From Cryptomeria japonica (Eukaryota > Streptophyta > Pinopsida > Cupressales > Cupressaceae): a stretch of 64,000 nucleotides of DNA. The stretch is taken from positions 813,357,069 to 813,421,068 of the forward strand of contig NC_081414.1 in the NCBI RefSeq assembly GCF_030272615.1. The letters are read 5' to 3'. How positions within the stretch are numbered: position 1 is the first letter of the stretch; each line of letters opens with the position of its first letter. Below, in pieces: positions 31,110-43,533 of this stretch. Below the pieces are notes generated by a model, which ran no database searches, was not told where the DNA came from, and saw only the letters and a program-made list of their open reading frames with translations. The translations under genes were made by a program, and so were the position numbers.

Positions 31110-34078
31110 ATGTCTATAGCCAAAATTGATTTTGTGGCTGAAATTGGAAACATATTCAAATCACTTCCTGATATACTACCAAAGAGATTCAACAAGATTG
31201 TGTGGTCACCTTAAGACACACCAAACCCCCTAGGCATAGCATTCTTGAAGCCCCCTAGGCATAGCATTCTTGAAGATGATCTTGATGACTTTAGAAGATT
31301 AATGAAAAATAAGAATATCATGATTACCTAAGATGACAAAGTACCAAGTTGATCCTAAATAAATGTGATTATGTTTCCAAGATGTTAGACCACCTTTGCA
31401 ATAGTAGAAGTTACATTTTTTAGACCATAACCCCATGTTTAATGACAAAATTATCCATCAATCTTCCCTTGATGACAACATTAAAAATGTCTCATTCCAA
31501 ATAAGGCCACCCCCAAAATCTAGATGCTCCCAAAAATCCATAAAGATGGCATTCTATTGATAAATTAGCAATCTTCCTCACCACGAAAATCACACCTCTT
31601 ATAGGTAAGACAAGCTCCTTTGTCAAAGACTCCTCACACTTTGTTGAATTCATAAAAGATAAAAATGTAACCAATGGTGATATCATTCTCAACTTTGACA
31701 TCATTTATCTCTTCAGCAAAGGTAAAAAAATTTCTCTAGTCTATTTTATCCACTTTCCAAGGTCATTTATGAACAATCTGATGGTGTTGCCCTGCAATCG
31801 CTTCTTTCTCCTATAATTGCCAACCTCTTCGTGGAGCATTTTGAAGAAATTGCCCTCAACTCCTTCCCCCTTAAACTAAGATGGTGGGAATGTTATATAG
31901 ATAATACCAACAATTGCTGGCTGAATAATCTAGAAAAAATAGAAGAATTTCAATCCCACTTAAATAGAATAACTAAAAGCATTAAGATCAACTAAAAACT
32001 TGCACGCTACAATAAATCTATCTTCCTTGGCATTCTTCTCATCCAAAAACCAAATGGTTCCCTAGCTCATCAATTTTACAGAAAAGACACACACATGGAA
32101 CTTTACCAACATGAATCTCCACACCACCACCTAACCTAAAAGGCAAGCATCCTCAAAAACTCTTTCTTCCAAACCTTTTTGAATTTGTGATCAAGGAATT
32201 ATATATCTAACTATAGTAAATTGGTATACATCTCTTGAAATATCCCCTGCAGTAGATAGACTGAATGTGCAAGGAATAATTGCAAACAGTTGGCTGTCAA
32301 ACTGCGTGTTATGCGGTTTATATAATTTACTTGTTATGATGATAGACCGTCTCAGAGTTTTCAGACTTGTTTAGGATCAATGAATGACTAGCAAACAACT
32401 TCTAATTGATAGAATAAGCACCTAGGATGATTATGCAACTAGTTTATGATGACATCACATCCATTTGGACACATAAACATATACCTACAGCTAGCTGACA
32501 TTTCATCAAACAATTGGCATGAAACCTTTAGACAACATTCAATTACGATGCAACCTTATTCCTCCTTTTATTCAAAAAGATGATGATCAAATAAGCTCAT
32601 ACAATATCCGCACTAATGACCAAACTCTTAGCATTCATTACTCAGAAATTCTGAGGACATATGACAGCCATTAAAATTACAAACTATCTGAATAGTACAT
32701 AGAATGATGCCAAAAGAACCTGAAGGGAATCGCCTAGCAGGATAGTTGAAGAAGCAAGCAGTATCATGAATTTTGAAAACTCCAATGATCAAGATTGCCC
32801 TCCTCTCCAAATCACCCCTGCTGATGTTATTAGAGTCTGATAAATATTGATTTCCAGCGCCAAACTCCTTTCCTCATCTCCTAAAATGATCGCTGTCTTA
32901 TCCCAATCAAATCGCCATTACTAAAAGATAAGTTTGATGCCAAGATGGATGTCTAGGAGCAAAATCGTGGGGACTTAGCAGTTTGAAACGACTTGTCTTC
33001 AGATCTGATTTGGACACTGATTTCTTTTTATTACTCCTTCAAAATACTCCTAAAAGAATCACCCTTCATCCCTAATGCTAGCACTGTCCTCCAATCTATG
33101 ATGTGATGCTTCAATAATGAAATAAGAGCAAAATCGTGGGTTTGGTGGATGAAACCCAATTTGTCTCAGACTTGCAATTTGATCAGCTTTCTCCTAATTT
33201 CCACCTCCAAATGATCTTCAAACAAATCGCCTTTCCTTTCCAATGAAAATCAATGCTCTTAGGTGACCAAAGATGATGTGCTACCATGAAGATGCAACAA
33301 AACTCATTAGGCACAATATGGAAGACTGAGTTATCTCCTACTCTCACCTGCAACCCCTCAAAGGATCTTTCACCACCTCAGTTACGCAAATCATAGGGAG
33401 TTTTCGTTCCCAAAGGATTGGTCTGCAGAAACCCTTGGCTCCACAAGTCTACACAAGAGAAGATATCCAAACAACCGATGATGAACAATGAACCAACCCC
33501 CTCTATTTATTCTTTTCTCCTCCAATTGATTGGTTCCTTCTAAAAGATTCTTCTCATATCCTTTTGTTACACTTTATTATTTTATTACACATATTAATTA
33601 ATATAATTGCACTTTAAAATATTATTATATTATAATTTAAGTGCACACATCTCAACATACATGTAATCTCCTTATTTCACCATAGAATCAAGTAGACACA
33701 AAATGTGAAGCCACAAATCACTGCCAAATCGACCCCTTAATCAATCTCCTTGGCCTACGAGGATCAAATGATAGGCCAATCCCGTTAATGTCTGTGAACT
33801 AAGGAGAAGGGGACATTACATCTCTAGAGCAATTAAGCAAGCCAAAAATCATAGTACCTCTTCGAAAAACATCAATTGCTCTCAGGATATCCTAGTTGCT
33901 ACATTCCCTTATGTGGAAGGCATTTCCAACAAAATTTTCAAAATCCTTCAAGAAAAAAGCTCTAAAATGCTCCTTCAAACCTCTAACCATTGTAAGAAAT
34001 ATCATCCCTTCCACCAAAGATCCTTGTGAACTCCTAAACATTAGTGAAACCAATCACTCCATGAGAACGAGGATTTTC
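31110..34078 (+). pseudogene. Penelope-like retroelement remnant, split by LTR I
   Basis: Plus-strand frames read IAKIDFVAEIGNIFKSLPD, a VIYEQSDGVALQSLLSPIIA block then NLFVEHFEEIAL, and WECYIDNTNNCW. These are the DGVxMGSPLSP and YVDD motifs of Penelope-like reverse transcriptase, with the catalytic YVDD changed to YIDN at 31894-31905. Next come HQFYRKDTHMELYQHESPHH and, beyond LTR I, PYVEGISNKIFKIL, a frameshift, FKPLTIVRNIIPSTKDP, and a GIY-YIG-like SETNHSMRTRIF. A 25-bp exact tandem duplication lies at 31226-31275. Many stops mark it as dead. Families of this kind (Dryad) are known from conifers. Confidence 0.8.
32236..33820 (+). mobile_element. Solo LTR I, 1.59 kb, inside the Penelope-like remnant
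   Basis: Starts TGAAATATCCCC, ends GGGGACATTACA, and is flanked by TCTCT at 32231-32235 and 33821-33825. The Penelope-like frame stops at its left edge and resumes at its right edge. Its end is the same as LTR K and nearly the same as H. No coding content was recognised. Confidence 0.75.
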
Positions 34079-36621
34079 CCTCAGTGAACTAGAGAATTTT
34101 CCCTTGCCAAACACTCTTCCTCCACAAAACACCACATATGTTGAGAGACCCCACATATGTTGAGAGACAAACCAGGTCCTCTCCAAAGAAGAAAACTTTT
34201 GTTGGAACTTCAAAAATTTTGTCAAATTTTGAAGGCCTAGGTTCAAAATTTTGATTTTTGCACTCAGAAAGCGACCTACTGAATAAGCTCAAATAGCTCA
34301 CTTTGAGAGCTCATGTTTTGGCACCCTTGAATTGTCATGCAAAACCACTTTGGGGAGGTGTTGAATGCTTATCAGAGATGCCATATGCTCATTTATAGCG
34401 TCCTTGGATCAGTTTTGATGTGTTTTTGAAGACCTTGTTTTGGGGTCCTGGAGTAGATTGCTAATTTGCAGCTGTTTCACTTTTTTGTGGAGGCCAGCTT
34501 TGAGATGTTTGCATTTTTGTGCCCGGTGAGAATCATCCCAAACCAACTTGTTCCCATGTCAGATGGCTTGGCCCCATGTGTCCATTTGATAAGTTTTCAA
34601 AGTCCATTCCGTTTGCAAAAAGTTAAGTTTTGCAAGTTGACTGTGCACAATCTGCAGAAAGTGGCCCCACATCTGAATTTTTATTTCAGATGTGAATGTT
34701 CCCCAAATCTGCACGCAAAAGTGAATGTTCCCCAACATTTTCTATATAACTATCTACGATTTTGCCAGTTTGTAGCCCCCCAGCTCTTCATTTGCTATTT
34801 TTTCAAGGCCCATTTCAAACTGACTTTTTCAGGGTTTTAGAACAAGCATATTCAGATTTTTCAAAGAGGGCAAGTTTGAGCATTAAAATTTTGCACATAT
34901 GATCAAATCAAGTCAAACCCTCTTGCATGCATACTCAGGGTATCCACATGTACCAGTTTGCCAAGAGGTAGCCCTTCAAAAGGAGATTTGATATTTCTTC
35001 AACTCAAGGTTTGAGCAGGTTTCAGTGTGGCCGGAAAAGTGCAGTTTCAAAAAACAATTGAGTAGGCAACTTCATTGATTAAAATCTTTTGCCTCGGGAA
35101 TCGTAACGAACATCCATTTGATGTTTTGGATTTCTCATGTGACATTTTGTCAGTGTGCCAGCTCTCAGAACTTGATGAGGCGTTTTGATCACTTTTTAAG
35201 GCCGGTTTTGGAAGATCCTCAGATGGTTTCGCCCAGAACTCAAACGTGTAAAACGTCGAATTTAAATGGTCTCCCACTCAAGTTTTCAAATACAAAATGT
35301 GTTCAGATGTGGTATTAGACTATTTCCCAAGCCAGTCGACAGAAAACGAAAAAAAAAATTAGTCAAGCCCACCGAGGGCCCGACTAATGATGAGGCCCAG
35401 TTTAACCAATGGAAACCTAGTAAACAAAATGTATATATTTAAATCATCTTCGATTTAAATAATGGTTGTATTTAAATCAAATGGTGCGAAAGAGAGGGAT
35501 TAGCCTAATGGACCATTTAAAATAATTGAGGGGACCAGCAAAGGATATCAAATCATTTTATAATGGTTTGATACCAAGCAAATAATTACATCTCGAAGAT
35601 GTAATTATCTTAATTATGCAAGTGCTTTAAAAATGGAAACGGAGATGATTTATGAAAATCAAAAATCACTTTATAATGGTTAAAAGTCAATGCAAATATT
35701 TTGCATTGAACATTTGTGGTGGGTTCCACAACATAATTTAAAAGAGCAGGTTGAAAGACTTTTGAAAGTCTTCAAAGAAAATTTTTTATCCTGCAACATT
35801 TACATAGGATGCATGAGTAACTCGCGGGATGGCGAGGAAGGGGAAAGTATTCCCCCGCGACCCTGCAGCCAGGGAAGGGGTATACAAGGGACCCTACGGG
35901 GAAAGTGAAGTGCACAGGGACAGAAAGAGATGGGATCACCCCGCCATCCCGCAGCCTGGAGTTGGGCATCCATGAGCAGCCACGGGGCAACCAAAAGACC
36001 AAGCCAGTATAAAGGTTTCTCAAGCCTGCCACCCCGCACACTTTCCAGGGAAGTTAAAATGGTTGCAGGGCGAGATAGATGGACACGATGTTGAGAGAAA
36101 GTGAGCCCGAGATAAAAGATAAAATTAGAGCAACATGGATTTCTTTTTCTCTAAGCAAACAATAGTTTGCATCCTGCGGGAAGAGCCAAACAAGAGTGCC
36201 GAATCATGGCGCCCATCGTTGTCGATACTCCACCATCTCCAAGTGTGATGATCCTATAGCATTTTCAGTCAGAGAGAATGGACAAAATTGTTGTTGTTGC
36301 TTCCAGTTGTGATAAGCTACGATTCTATTTGGTGGTGCTGACATTGTGTTAGAGGCAATGATTTCAAGCATCGATCCTTCCCAGCCCGTAGCAGAAGGTG
36401 ACTGTAGAGGATGAGTAAGCATTTTGTAGAGAATATGCAGGTGTCGCTCGCTGTGAAAAACATGAAGCACATATCAAGTCTGCGATATATGAAGGAGAAG
36501 ATTGGCTGAGCAAAAGTTGCAGCGATTTATGAACGAGTACCCACCCACTTGTGTTTATTTCTGCACCCGTTGTAGATAGGTTGAGGGTATCGTTTGGATA
36601 GCATTGGAACAATGTGCGTCT
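34079..36621. other. Unassigned intron region
   Basis: No coding or LTR termini recognised. CCACATATGTTGAGAGA is tandemly repeated near 34133-34171. A patch at 35820-36045 is clearly richer in G+C than its surroundings and gives overlapping minus-strand open frames without recognisable motifs; it may be part of an unrecognised element. Confidence 0.4.
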
Positions 36622-36626
36622 AAATG

Positions 36627-37415
36627 TGTTTTCTCCATGCTTGCAGTATGGTCTTTATGCATAGCGACAGACATGTGGCATTGCATTGAGCAAAATGAAA
36701 AATCAATATGATCATGGCAAATAACACAAGAAGTTTGAGAATGTTGATTTTATGATCAAAATCCAGTTATGCAGAGATAAAGCAATAATGAACAATAAGA
36801 CACAGTCAATACCCTAGGAAAACCCTCCTTGAGGGAGAAAAACCCAGCAACTATTATATCTCTTATATATATTAAATAAGGCAGAAAATCTGCTATACAA
36901 CTTTGCCAATCATAAGGCCAATTTACTGAATGAGTAAGGCACCTCTCCTAGGTGCGAATACACAAATGATATAATATCTCCTTAAAATGAATTGATCTAA
37001 AGCTAAATGATACTATGCTGAAGATGATCGATCCCTTTGAAGTCACACAAACTTGTCTTGAGGTCGCGCAATCTTGCTTTGATGTCACCCGAATTTTTCT
37101 TGATGAAAATGGAATTTGCTGTAGATGAAAGTACTCCTTAATGTGCGGACTTCTCTTCTTCGATGAAATCAATATTACTTGTCAAATAAGACGACTTGTT
37201 ATTTATACATGATGAAGTGACTCTTCATGAAGAGTCGGTCTCATACAAAGTGAGATGACTTTACACAAGGGTGGCGACCTTTATTTAGTCGGCTTAACAA
37301 TAAATAACAAATTATTACTTATGAGATATCACATCTCTAATCAGCAACATAAATATAATTTATTGTTTTAGAGAATCAGTGGGGAAAGACATCTCCCACT
37401 GATATTACATCAACA
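36627..37415 (-). mobile_element. Probable solo LTR M, 0.79 kb
   Basis: Minus strand starts TGTTGATGTAATATCAG and ends GGAGAAAACA, with AAATG at 36622-36626 and 37416-37420. On the minus strand there is TGTATAAATAA near 37205 and an R/U5-like stretch with GGGTTTTTCTCCCTCAAGGA near 36840. This layout is typical of a plant LTR. No partner LTR was seen. Confidence 0.6.
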
Positions 37416-37420
37416 AAATG

Positions 37421-37784
37421 TGTAAATTTCTCACGCCAGGCACATAGGATTCACATAGCGAATAGCGAGCAATGGAATATTTCTGAGAATGGAGGAGAGC
37501 AAGGATGAAACCCTAAAATGGATTTCACGGTATTCTGAAGCTACCTTTAGGAGAAGATGTGGAAATGAAGCCACAATCATAATGCTTGTCAAAGTAAGAA
37601 CTCCGAAGATGCACTAATGGTATGGATTTTACAGGATAGATTTTACTTGAAGGCCACGATTCTACCTGTGTTGGGATGCACTGCTCATAGGTTGGGCGTT
37701 AATTTTAAACCTGGAGAGATGATCTCATCCTGTGATCCCCTTCCAAGCTTCTGGCAATATAAATATGGTGCACGTATTTTGGGT
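37421..37784. other. Short unassigned stretch between M and J
   Basis: No features recognised. It joins directly to 55529 onward once J is removed. Confidence 0.5.
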
Positions 37785-37789
37785 GTTTG

Positions 37790-38632
37790 TGTAATGTCCC
37801 CTTTTGGGAGGACACTAAATTTTGTCCAATATACTTGTAGAATTATTGCAGCTTATCTATTTTCGGTCTATTGTGCTAATTTGGACAGATTTAGTTTGAT
37901 GTTGTTTCCCTCTTTAAATGCACAGGTCTGTTGTTTATATCAATCTGATCTACTGCCTATACTCAGATATATATGTGTGTGTGTGTGTGAAAATCCTTTC
38001 TATTCCATCAAGTTTGATTCTCTGGTTATTGATTTAATATTTCCTCTTCTTTTCCTTCAATGCCTGCTTTATTACTATTTGCAGATTTGTATTTGTGTTC
38101 TGATCTCTTTGATAAATGTTCATATCATTCTTCCAGATTTTCTTATAATTCTGACTTAGGTCTGCTTCTAATGTTTCATATATTTTATCTATTCCATGGA
38201 TCCCTACTTCTCAAATGAAAACTTCTCCACTTTATATCCTCCAATGTGAGGGAAGGTCACACCTCTTCATCATGTATGCCCTTTGGCAAGAGACACACCC
38301 TTCACCCTTAGCACCCTTTAAAAGAGTGTGTCTCTTTATTATTTATGTCCTTTGAAAGGGACACAACCTTTCACAATCAGTTCTGCACTTCTTATTTGAA
38401 CCATATGTGCACTTTTGATTCCCAAAATATCCCCCTCAAATGAGGTTATCTTATCCCTTTTAAATCTCATGTTTGAGGGAGTCACAACTTTTCATTTCAT
38501 GTCTTTTGACCATTCATTAACTTAATTAAATTTTAATTATATTTAACAATATTACTTTATATTTTAATTTTGTATTTTAATATTATTATCATTATTTATT
38601 ATTAAATTATATTTCAAAGTGGGGGCCTTACA
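37790..38632 (-). repeat. 3' LTR of J
   Basis: Plus strand TGTAATGTCCCC to GGGGGCCTTACA. Next to it on the minus-strand 5' side is the purine-rich GAGTGGTGGAGAT (38633-38645), the expected polypurine tract. The microsatellite (TG)n near 37975 is shared with the other LTR. Confidence 0.85.
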
Positions 38633-38645
38633 ATCTCCACCACTC

Positions 38646-38845
38646 AAGATCGCTTGTCCTCAAGCAATGATCATGGAGTGCTCAAAATGATTCTTAATAT
38701 GAAATGGCTTTGAAAATACACATGGAATAAAGATGCTGAAAATACATCAGATATGAAACAAACACAAAGAATACACACAAAGCACGGAGCAAACATATGC
38801 AAACACGGAGCATACACACGAAAACACATATTGTTAGGTTCTTGA
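38646..38845. other. J sequence between 3' LTR and hairpin array
   Basis: Low-complexity ACACA-rich stretch (for example AAACACGGAGCATACACACG). No coding evidence. Confidence 0.5.
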
Positions 38846-39070
38846 CACTCACTAAGAGTATCCTCTACATTCACTAAGAATGTCCTTAGCACTCACTAAG
38901 AATGCTCCTGGCACTTGCTAAGAGTGCCCCAAACATTCACTGAGAATGTTCCTAGCACTCACTAAGAGTGCCCCTGACACTCACTAAGAGTGCCCCTGAC
39001 ACTCACTAAGAGTGCCCCTAACATTCACTAAGAATGCCCCTGAATGTCCCTGACATTCACTAAGAATGCC
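38846..39070 (-). repeat. Tandem array of ten 22-bp hairpin units in J
   Basis: Units start near 38846, 38868, 38890, 38912, 38934, 38956, 38978, 39000, 39022 and 39053; the last is displaced by an extra partial unit. Most fold as CACTC-ACTAA-GAGTG or CATTC-ACTAA-GAATG, with the two stem arms changing together. The array occupies the place where pol would begin. Confidence 0.85.
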
Positions 39071-39241
39071 TTGTTTCTTGCTGGTTAAAGTTCCATGGTT
39101 CTTTGCATTTGAAACATAGACGACTCTTCTTTAATTCATCTCTGGCTTGGCATTGATGCTCGGTATTCCATTGTTCATGGCATACATAACATTTTCTCCT
39201 TATATTGTCCTTCCTTGGATCTCGGCTGCAGGTGTGACCTT
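39065..39241 (-). pseudogene. J gag, zinc-knuckle end
   Basis: Frame with RRKCYVCHEQWNTEHQC and SRLCFKCKEPWNFNQQ. The paired CxxC clusters recall the CFKCKEPWxPGHxC motif at the end of plant Gag; the second cluster has lost its GH and last cysteine. The frame then runs into a 22-bp hairpin array rather than a protease. Confidence 0.7.
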
Positions 39242-39246
39242 CTTTC

Positions 39247-40373
39247 TGATGAATACTAAGAGGGGGGGGGTGAATTAGTATACCCAATAATCTTACCAAA
39301 CACTTAAGCAATTTTACTGCAGACCGGTATAGCCCTTTAAACAGCAAACCGGTTAATACACAAACAAGCCAAATAGCAAATAAAGCATTCACCCACAATA
39401 ACACAATCACCATAACACAAGATATTTTTGACGTGGAAACCCAAATGGAAAAAACCACGATGAGTAAAACTCACAAGTCTACTATCTGCAGAATAGCAAC
39501 CGGACCACTTAAGGTCAGACCGATTAAGGCCTACAATGTTCTTCACCAGAACAAATCCTGTTAGGAATCCTAATCTTCGTTAGGAGATAAGTCCCGTTAA
39601 AGACTACCCTGTTAAAGGATTTCAGATCCACAACTGTGAACCACCTTGTTAGAGGATTTAGAACAGGCTTCACTGAGCTTGCCCGGTTAAGGGTTTCTGA
39701 CTTGTCGAAGAGATTAGTAATCAACAAGTAAGTGATCTACAAAGTAGCACAGAATGCTTAGTTAGATCCTTGATTGCTCTCTGTTAATGCATTGCAGCAT
39801 TACTTCAATCTTCTGTCCTTCGCACGTTCAATCTCTGTTGCAAGATACCCTTTTGGCAAAGACCTAATCTTACACACCACACTCAAAACCCTAGACATGA
39901 TGTCCTCATATAGGAATCCGATTTCATGTCGGTCCAATGAGATTAGATTACAATTTCCTAGGTACAGTTCTTTTGGACACATTTGTAAAACGGCACAGAA
40001 TCACCGCATCGATGTCGGTGGATGATAACTCATCAAACTTTACAAGTTTGTCGGTTAACAAAACAAAGTATACCGATTACCAGTTTATAAACAAAGACTG
40101 GTAAACTAGAACATAGTGTTCCGATCTTAAAAAGATTGGCTGCCGCTTGGGGTCCTCATACCGCTTGAGGTCCTCGGTCATGCTTTGACCGGTAAGCTCC
40201 TTCTACAAACACTGATAGTCTTCTACAAACAAAGACTATGCATACATTGGCATATAATACCGGTTTGAACAATACATCACTTACTACCAGTTGAGAATAA
40301 CTCATACAACAAATAAGTGTGTGTCCATCAATGACAATCACAACTAAGTACAAACATCATCAAAATGCCAACA
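39247..40373 (-). mobile_element. Copia-type solo LTR F, inside J gag
   Basis: Plus strand TGATGAATACTAAG to AAATGCCAACA, flanked by CTTTC at 39242-39246 and 40374-40378. On the minus strand it begins TGTTGGCATTTTGATG, a common copia LTR opening. The G9 tract near one end is bracketed by AATACTAAG and TTAGTAT. It is the same family as LTR G. Confidence 0.8.
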
Positions 40374-40378
40374 CTTTC

Positions 40379-40624
40379 CACTTCTCTTTACAATCAAATC
40401 AAAGGCCCTTTTTCTTCAATTCCTCCCCGTCATTGTAAGAAAGATATAGTTTCTTGCGTTCATCTTCTTCAAAATGACTATCTTTTGGTGGTACTCTCTT
40501 GTGGTGACTTTTTTGGGCAGAGTCAAGTCTTGTGGCCTTAAGAATTGCCTTTTGGAGAGTAGGAGGTTCAAAGGCGCTTACTAGCCCTTGGGTTGCATCA
40601 TTCAATCATTCTATGAATAAGTAG
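40379..40624 (-). pseudogene. J gag, piece between D and F
   Basis: Minus-strand frame reading NDATQGLVSAFEPPTLQKAI then LKATRLDSAQKSHHKR and EEDERKKLYLSYNDGEELKK. It is the region after the Gag core, lying exactly between the left end of D and the right end of F. Confidence 0.65.
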
Positions 40625-41090
40625 TGTTGTGACCATTTCACACATCGCCCCATTAGAATGGGGACCCCCTCTTTTTGCTTTTGGTTTTGCTTTCCTTTTG
40701 CTTGTTTTTCTCTCTGCCTTTAGGTTTTTTGAGTGAGTGAGTGGTTTGCCTGGGCTAGCTAGATTAGGGCTAATCTTGGAAGCTCGTTTTAGGGTTTCTT
40801 TCAAGCTGAGTCTAGCCTAATTTTGGGGAGTTGTTAGCAATCTGCTTGAAACCTCAAGATTGCTATAATGAAGCATGCCTTTCAGGGGAGTCAAGTTGGC
40901 TTGATCAAGGAGCAGGGTGAATAGGCCTCAGGTCAGGTCAGGACTAGATTTGAGGGTCTTCTTGTCAGAGTCCTGTTTGTTTCCCTGTCTAAGTCAGTTG
41001 GGCAGAGCCAGTGAAGAAAAGGAGTTGGTTTGATCAAGTTTGATGGAAAATGAAGCGAACCAAGGTAAGATCTGGCCTGAGATGTCAATT

Positions 41091-43533
41091 TCGCTCCTAA
41101 CCCTCCCAAAGGGTCCAGAGCGAAATTTTGAAAAGCTCTCATTTTTGCCTAGTGAAAAGCAGGATTTTGATGAGGATGCATGAAGGAAGGTCTTTGTTTA
41201 CCTCTCGAGGAGATTTGGAGTTCAAAATGTCCAGAATCAAGCCTAAAATAGGATTTTCGCTCCTGACCCTTCCAAAGGGTCCAGAGCGAATTTCATCCTA
41301 AACCCTATTTCTTGCCTTGGATAGACTTGCAACCTTGTTCCCAGCTTGGAAAATGATCTAACTTTGCCTTGTGAGGTAGTTTGAAACTTGAAAACTGAGC
41401 AATTTAGCTTGGAATGGAGATTTCGCTCCTGACCCTTCCAGAGGGTCCAGAGCGAAAATCTTATTAGAGCTTATTTCTTCCTAACTTTGGCTAAGTTTTG
41501 ATGTGCAGGGTCTCTTGGAATGAAGATTGGACATTATTTGATACCTTTGAAGATTTGGAAGCATGTAAAAATGAAGAACTTTGGACAAGATGGTGAATTT
41601 CACTCCTGACCCTTCCAAAGGGTCCAAAGCGAAATTCCCAAAAGCTCTTATTGTGCAGTGAAGAAGGTCAAGTTTTTGGCATGAATGAAACAAGAACAAC
41701 TTGCTTTTGCCTCTTGAAGATGTTTTAACTTGGAAAAATGAAGGATTTTGCCCAAAAAGTAAAAATCGCTCCTAACCCTTCCAAAGGGTCCAGGGCGAAA
41801 ATTCCTCGATCACCTATTTTTCTTGCAAAATCAAGTCAAGTTTTGGTTTTTATGGCTTGGATGAGAGAGTAGTGTTTTCTTCCTTTGAGAGATGAATTCA
41901 ACTTGAAATGATGATGGAATAGGCCTAAAATGAGAAATTTGCTCCTGACCCTTCCAAAGGGTCCAGAGCGAAAATCTCTATAAGAGATATTTCTTGCCTT
42001 GTTTGGTCAAATTGAGGTGTCAAAGGCATGATGAAAGGAAGCATGAGCATGTTGAAACCCTTGGGCATGTTTAGAAGTCATGAAAATGAAGGATTCTGGC
42101 CAGGAAAGGAAATTTCGCTCCTGACCCTTCCAAAGGGTCCAGAGCGAAATTCCTTATAAACCTATTTTTTAGCCTTTCTTGGACATGAAATCCTATTCCT
42201 AGCATGATGAAACATGAAATCCTATTCCTAGCATGATGAAACATGAAATCCCACTTAGCAAAGAAGTTTCAAGGTGAAAAAATGAAGATTTTTGGTCAAG
42301 ATTGAGAATTTTGCTTCTGACCCTTCCAAAGGGTCCAGAGCGAATTTTCTCAAAATCACTCTTTGCTATCAAGTTTTGCTAAGTCAAGTATGGGATAAGG
42401 TGAAATATAGAAGGAATTGCCCCTGGGAATGACTTGAAGTACTAAGAAATCATTGAAAAGTGAAGGAATTGAGCCTAAGAGAGATTTTCGCTCCTGACCC
42501 TTCCAAAGGGTCCAGAGCGAAAATCCTAAAAACTATCCTTTATTCCAAGTTTTGGACAAAACTAAGCTTGGACAAGGGTGTGAGAAGAGAATTTGGATTG
42601 CCTTGAAATTGGGTTGCTAAAATGCCAGTTTTGAAGCCAAGAGAGAAATTCGCTCCTGACCCTTCCAAAGGGTCCAGAGCGAAATTTCCAAATTCTCCCT
42701 TTTTCTTGCAAATTTAAGACAAGATTTTGCTTTTCATGACTTGAAGAGGAGTGAGGCAAGATGTTTTATGCCTTGGAAGTGATTTGAAGATGAAAGGATT
42801 GGAAAATTGCCCTAAAACCTAATTTTCGCTCCTGACCCTTCCAAAGGGTCCAAAGCGAAAATCCTAAAACAAATATGTTCCTTTCAAGTTTGTGCTAAGA
42901 CAAGACTAGACCAAGGTAGAAATTGCCCTTGAGACCACCTTTGAGTGGGTGTTTGTTTCAAAAAATGATGATTCTAGGTCAGAGAAAGATTTTCGCTCCT
43001 GACCCTTCCAAAGGGTCCAGGTCGAAAAACTCAAAATACCCCATTTTGCCTTGCAAGAACAAACCAAGCTTGGGTAGAGTGAATGAAGAAGACCATCGCC
43101 TAGCCTTGAAGGGTAGATTGAAGTCAGAATGATGAAGGAGTAAGCCTAAGCAAGGAAAATCGCTCCTGACCCTTCCAAAGGGTCCAGGGCGAAAAACATC
43201 AAAGGCACCTTTTCCTCCACAATTCAAGTAAAACTAGGCCTGGAATACAATAAAAGAAGCCATTTGGAATGCCTTGAAGAAATTTAGATCTTCAAAAAAT
43301 GAGAATTTTGAGCTCAGGAGAGAAATTCGCTCCTAACCCTTCCAAAGGGTCCAGGGCGAAATTCACATTTTCACCCAAATTACTCATGAAATGCTAAAAT
43401 TTGGAATGCAAGACTTTGTCAGGTCAAAACAAACATGAGCTCGCCTTCCAGAAGATTTTGGAGTCAAGAAATGAGATATTCAGGACCTAATTAGAAAAAA
43501 TCGCTCCTGACCCTTCCAAAGGGTCCAGGGCGA
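41091..43533 (+). repeat. Dyad array of copy D, 15 motifs, GACCC subtype
   Basis: Motifs near 41091, 41257, 41422, 41598, 41766, 41938, 42114, 42312, 42488, 42650, 42826, 42990, 43162, 43328 and 43501. The left arm is TCGCTCCTGACCCT and the right arm AGGGTCCAGAGCGA, around a TCCAA loop. Both arms differ from the other copies at the paired position. The one long step (about 198 bp before 42312) contains a 29-bp duplication at 42183-42240. Confidence 0.9.

Noticed and set aside
35772-36041. Two overlapping minus-strand frames in a G+C-rich patch
   Set aside because: High G+C alone lowers stop frequency; there is no start context or motif.
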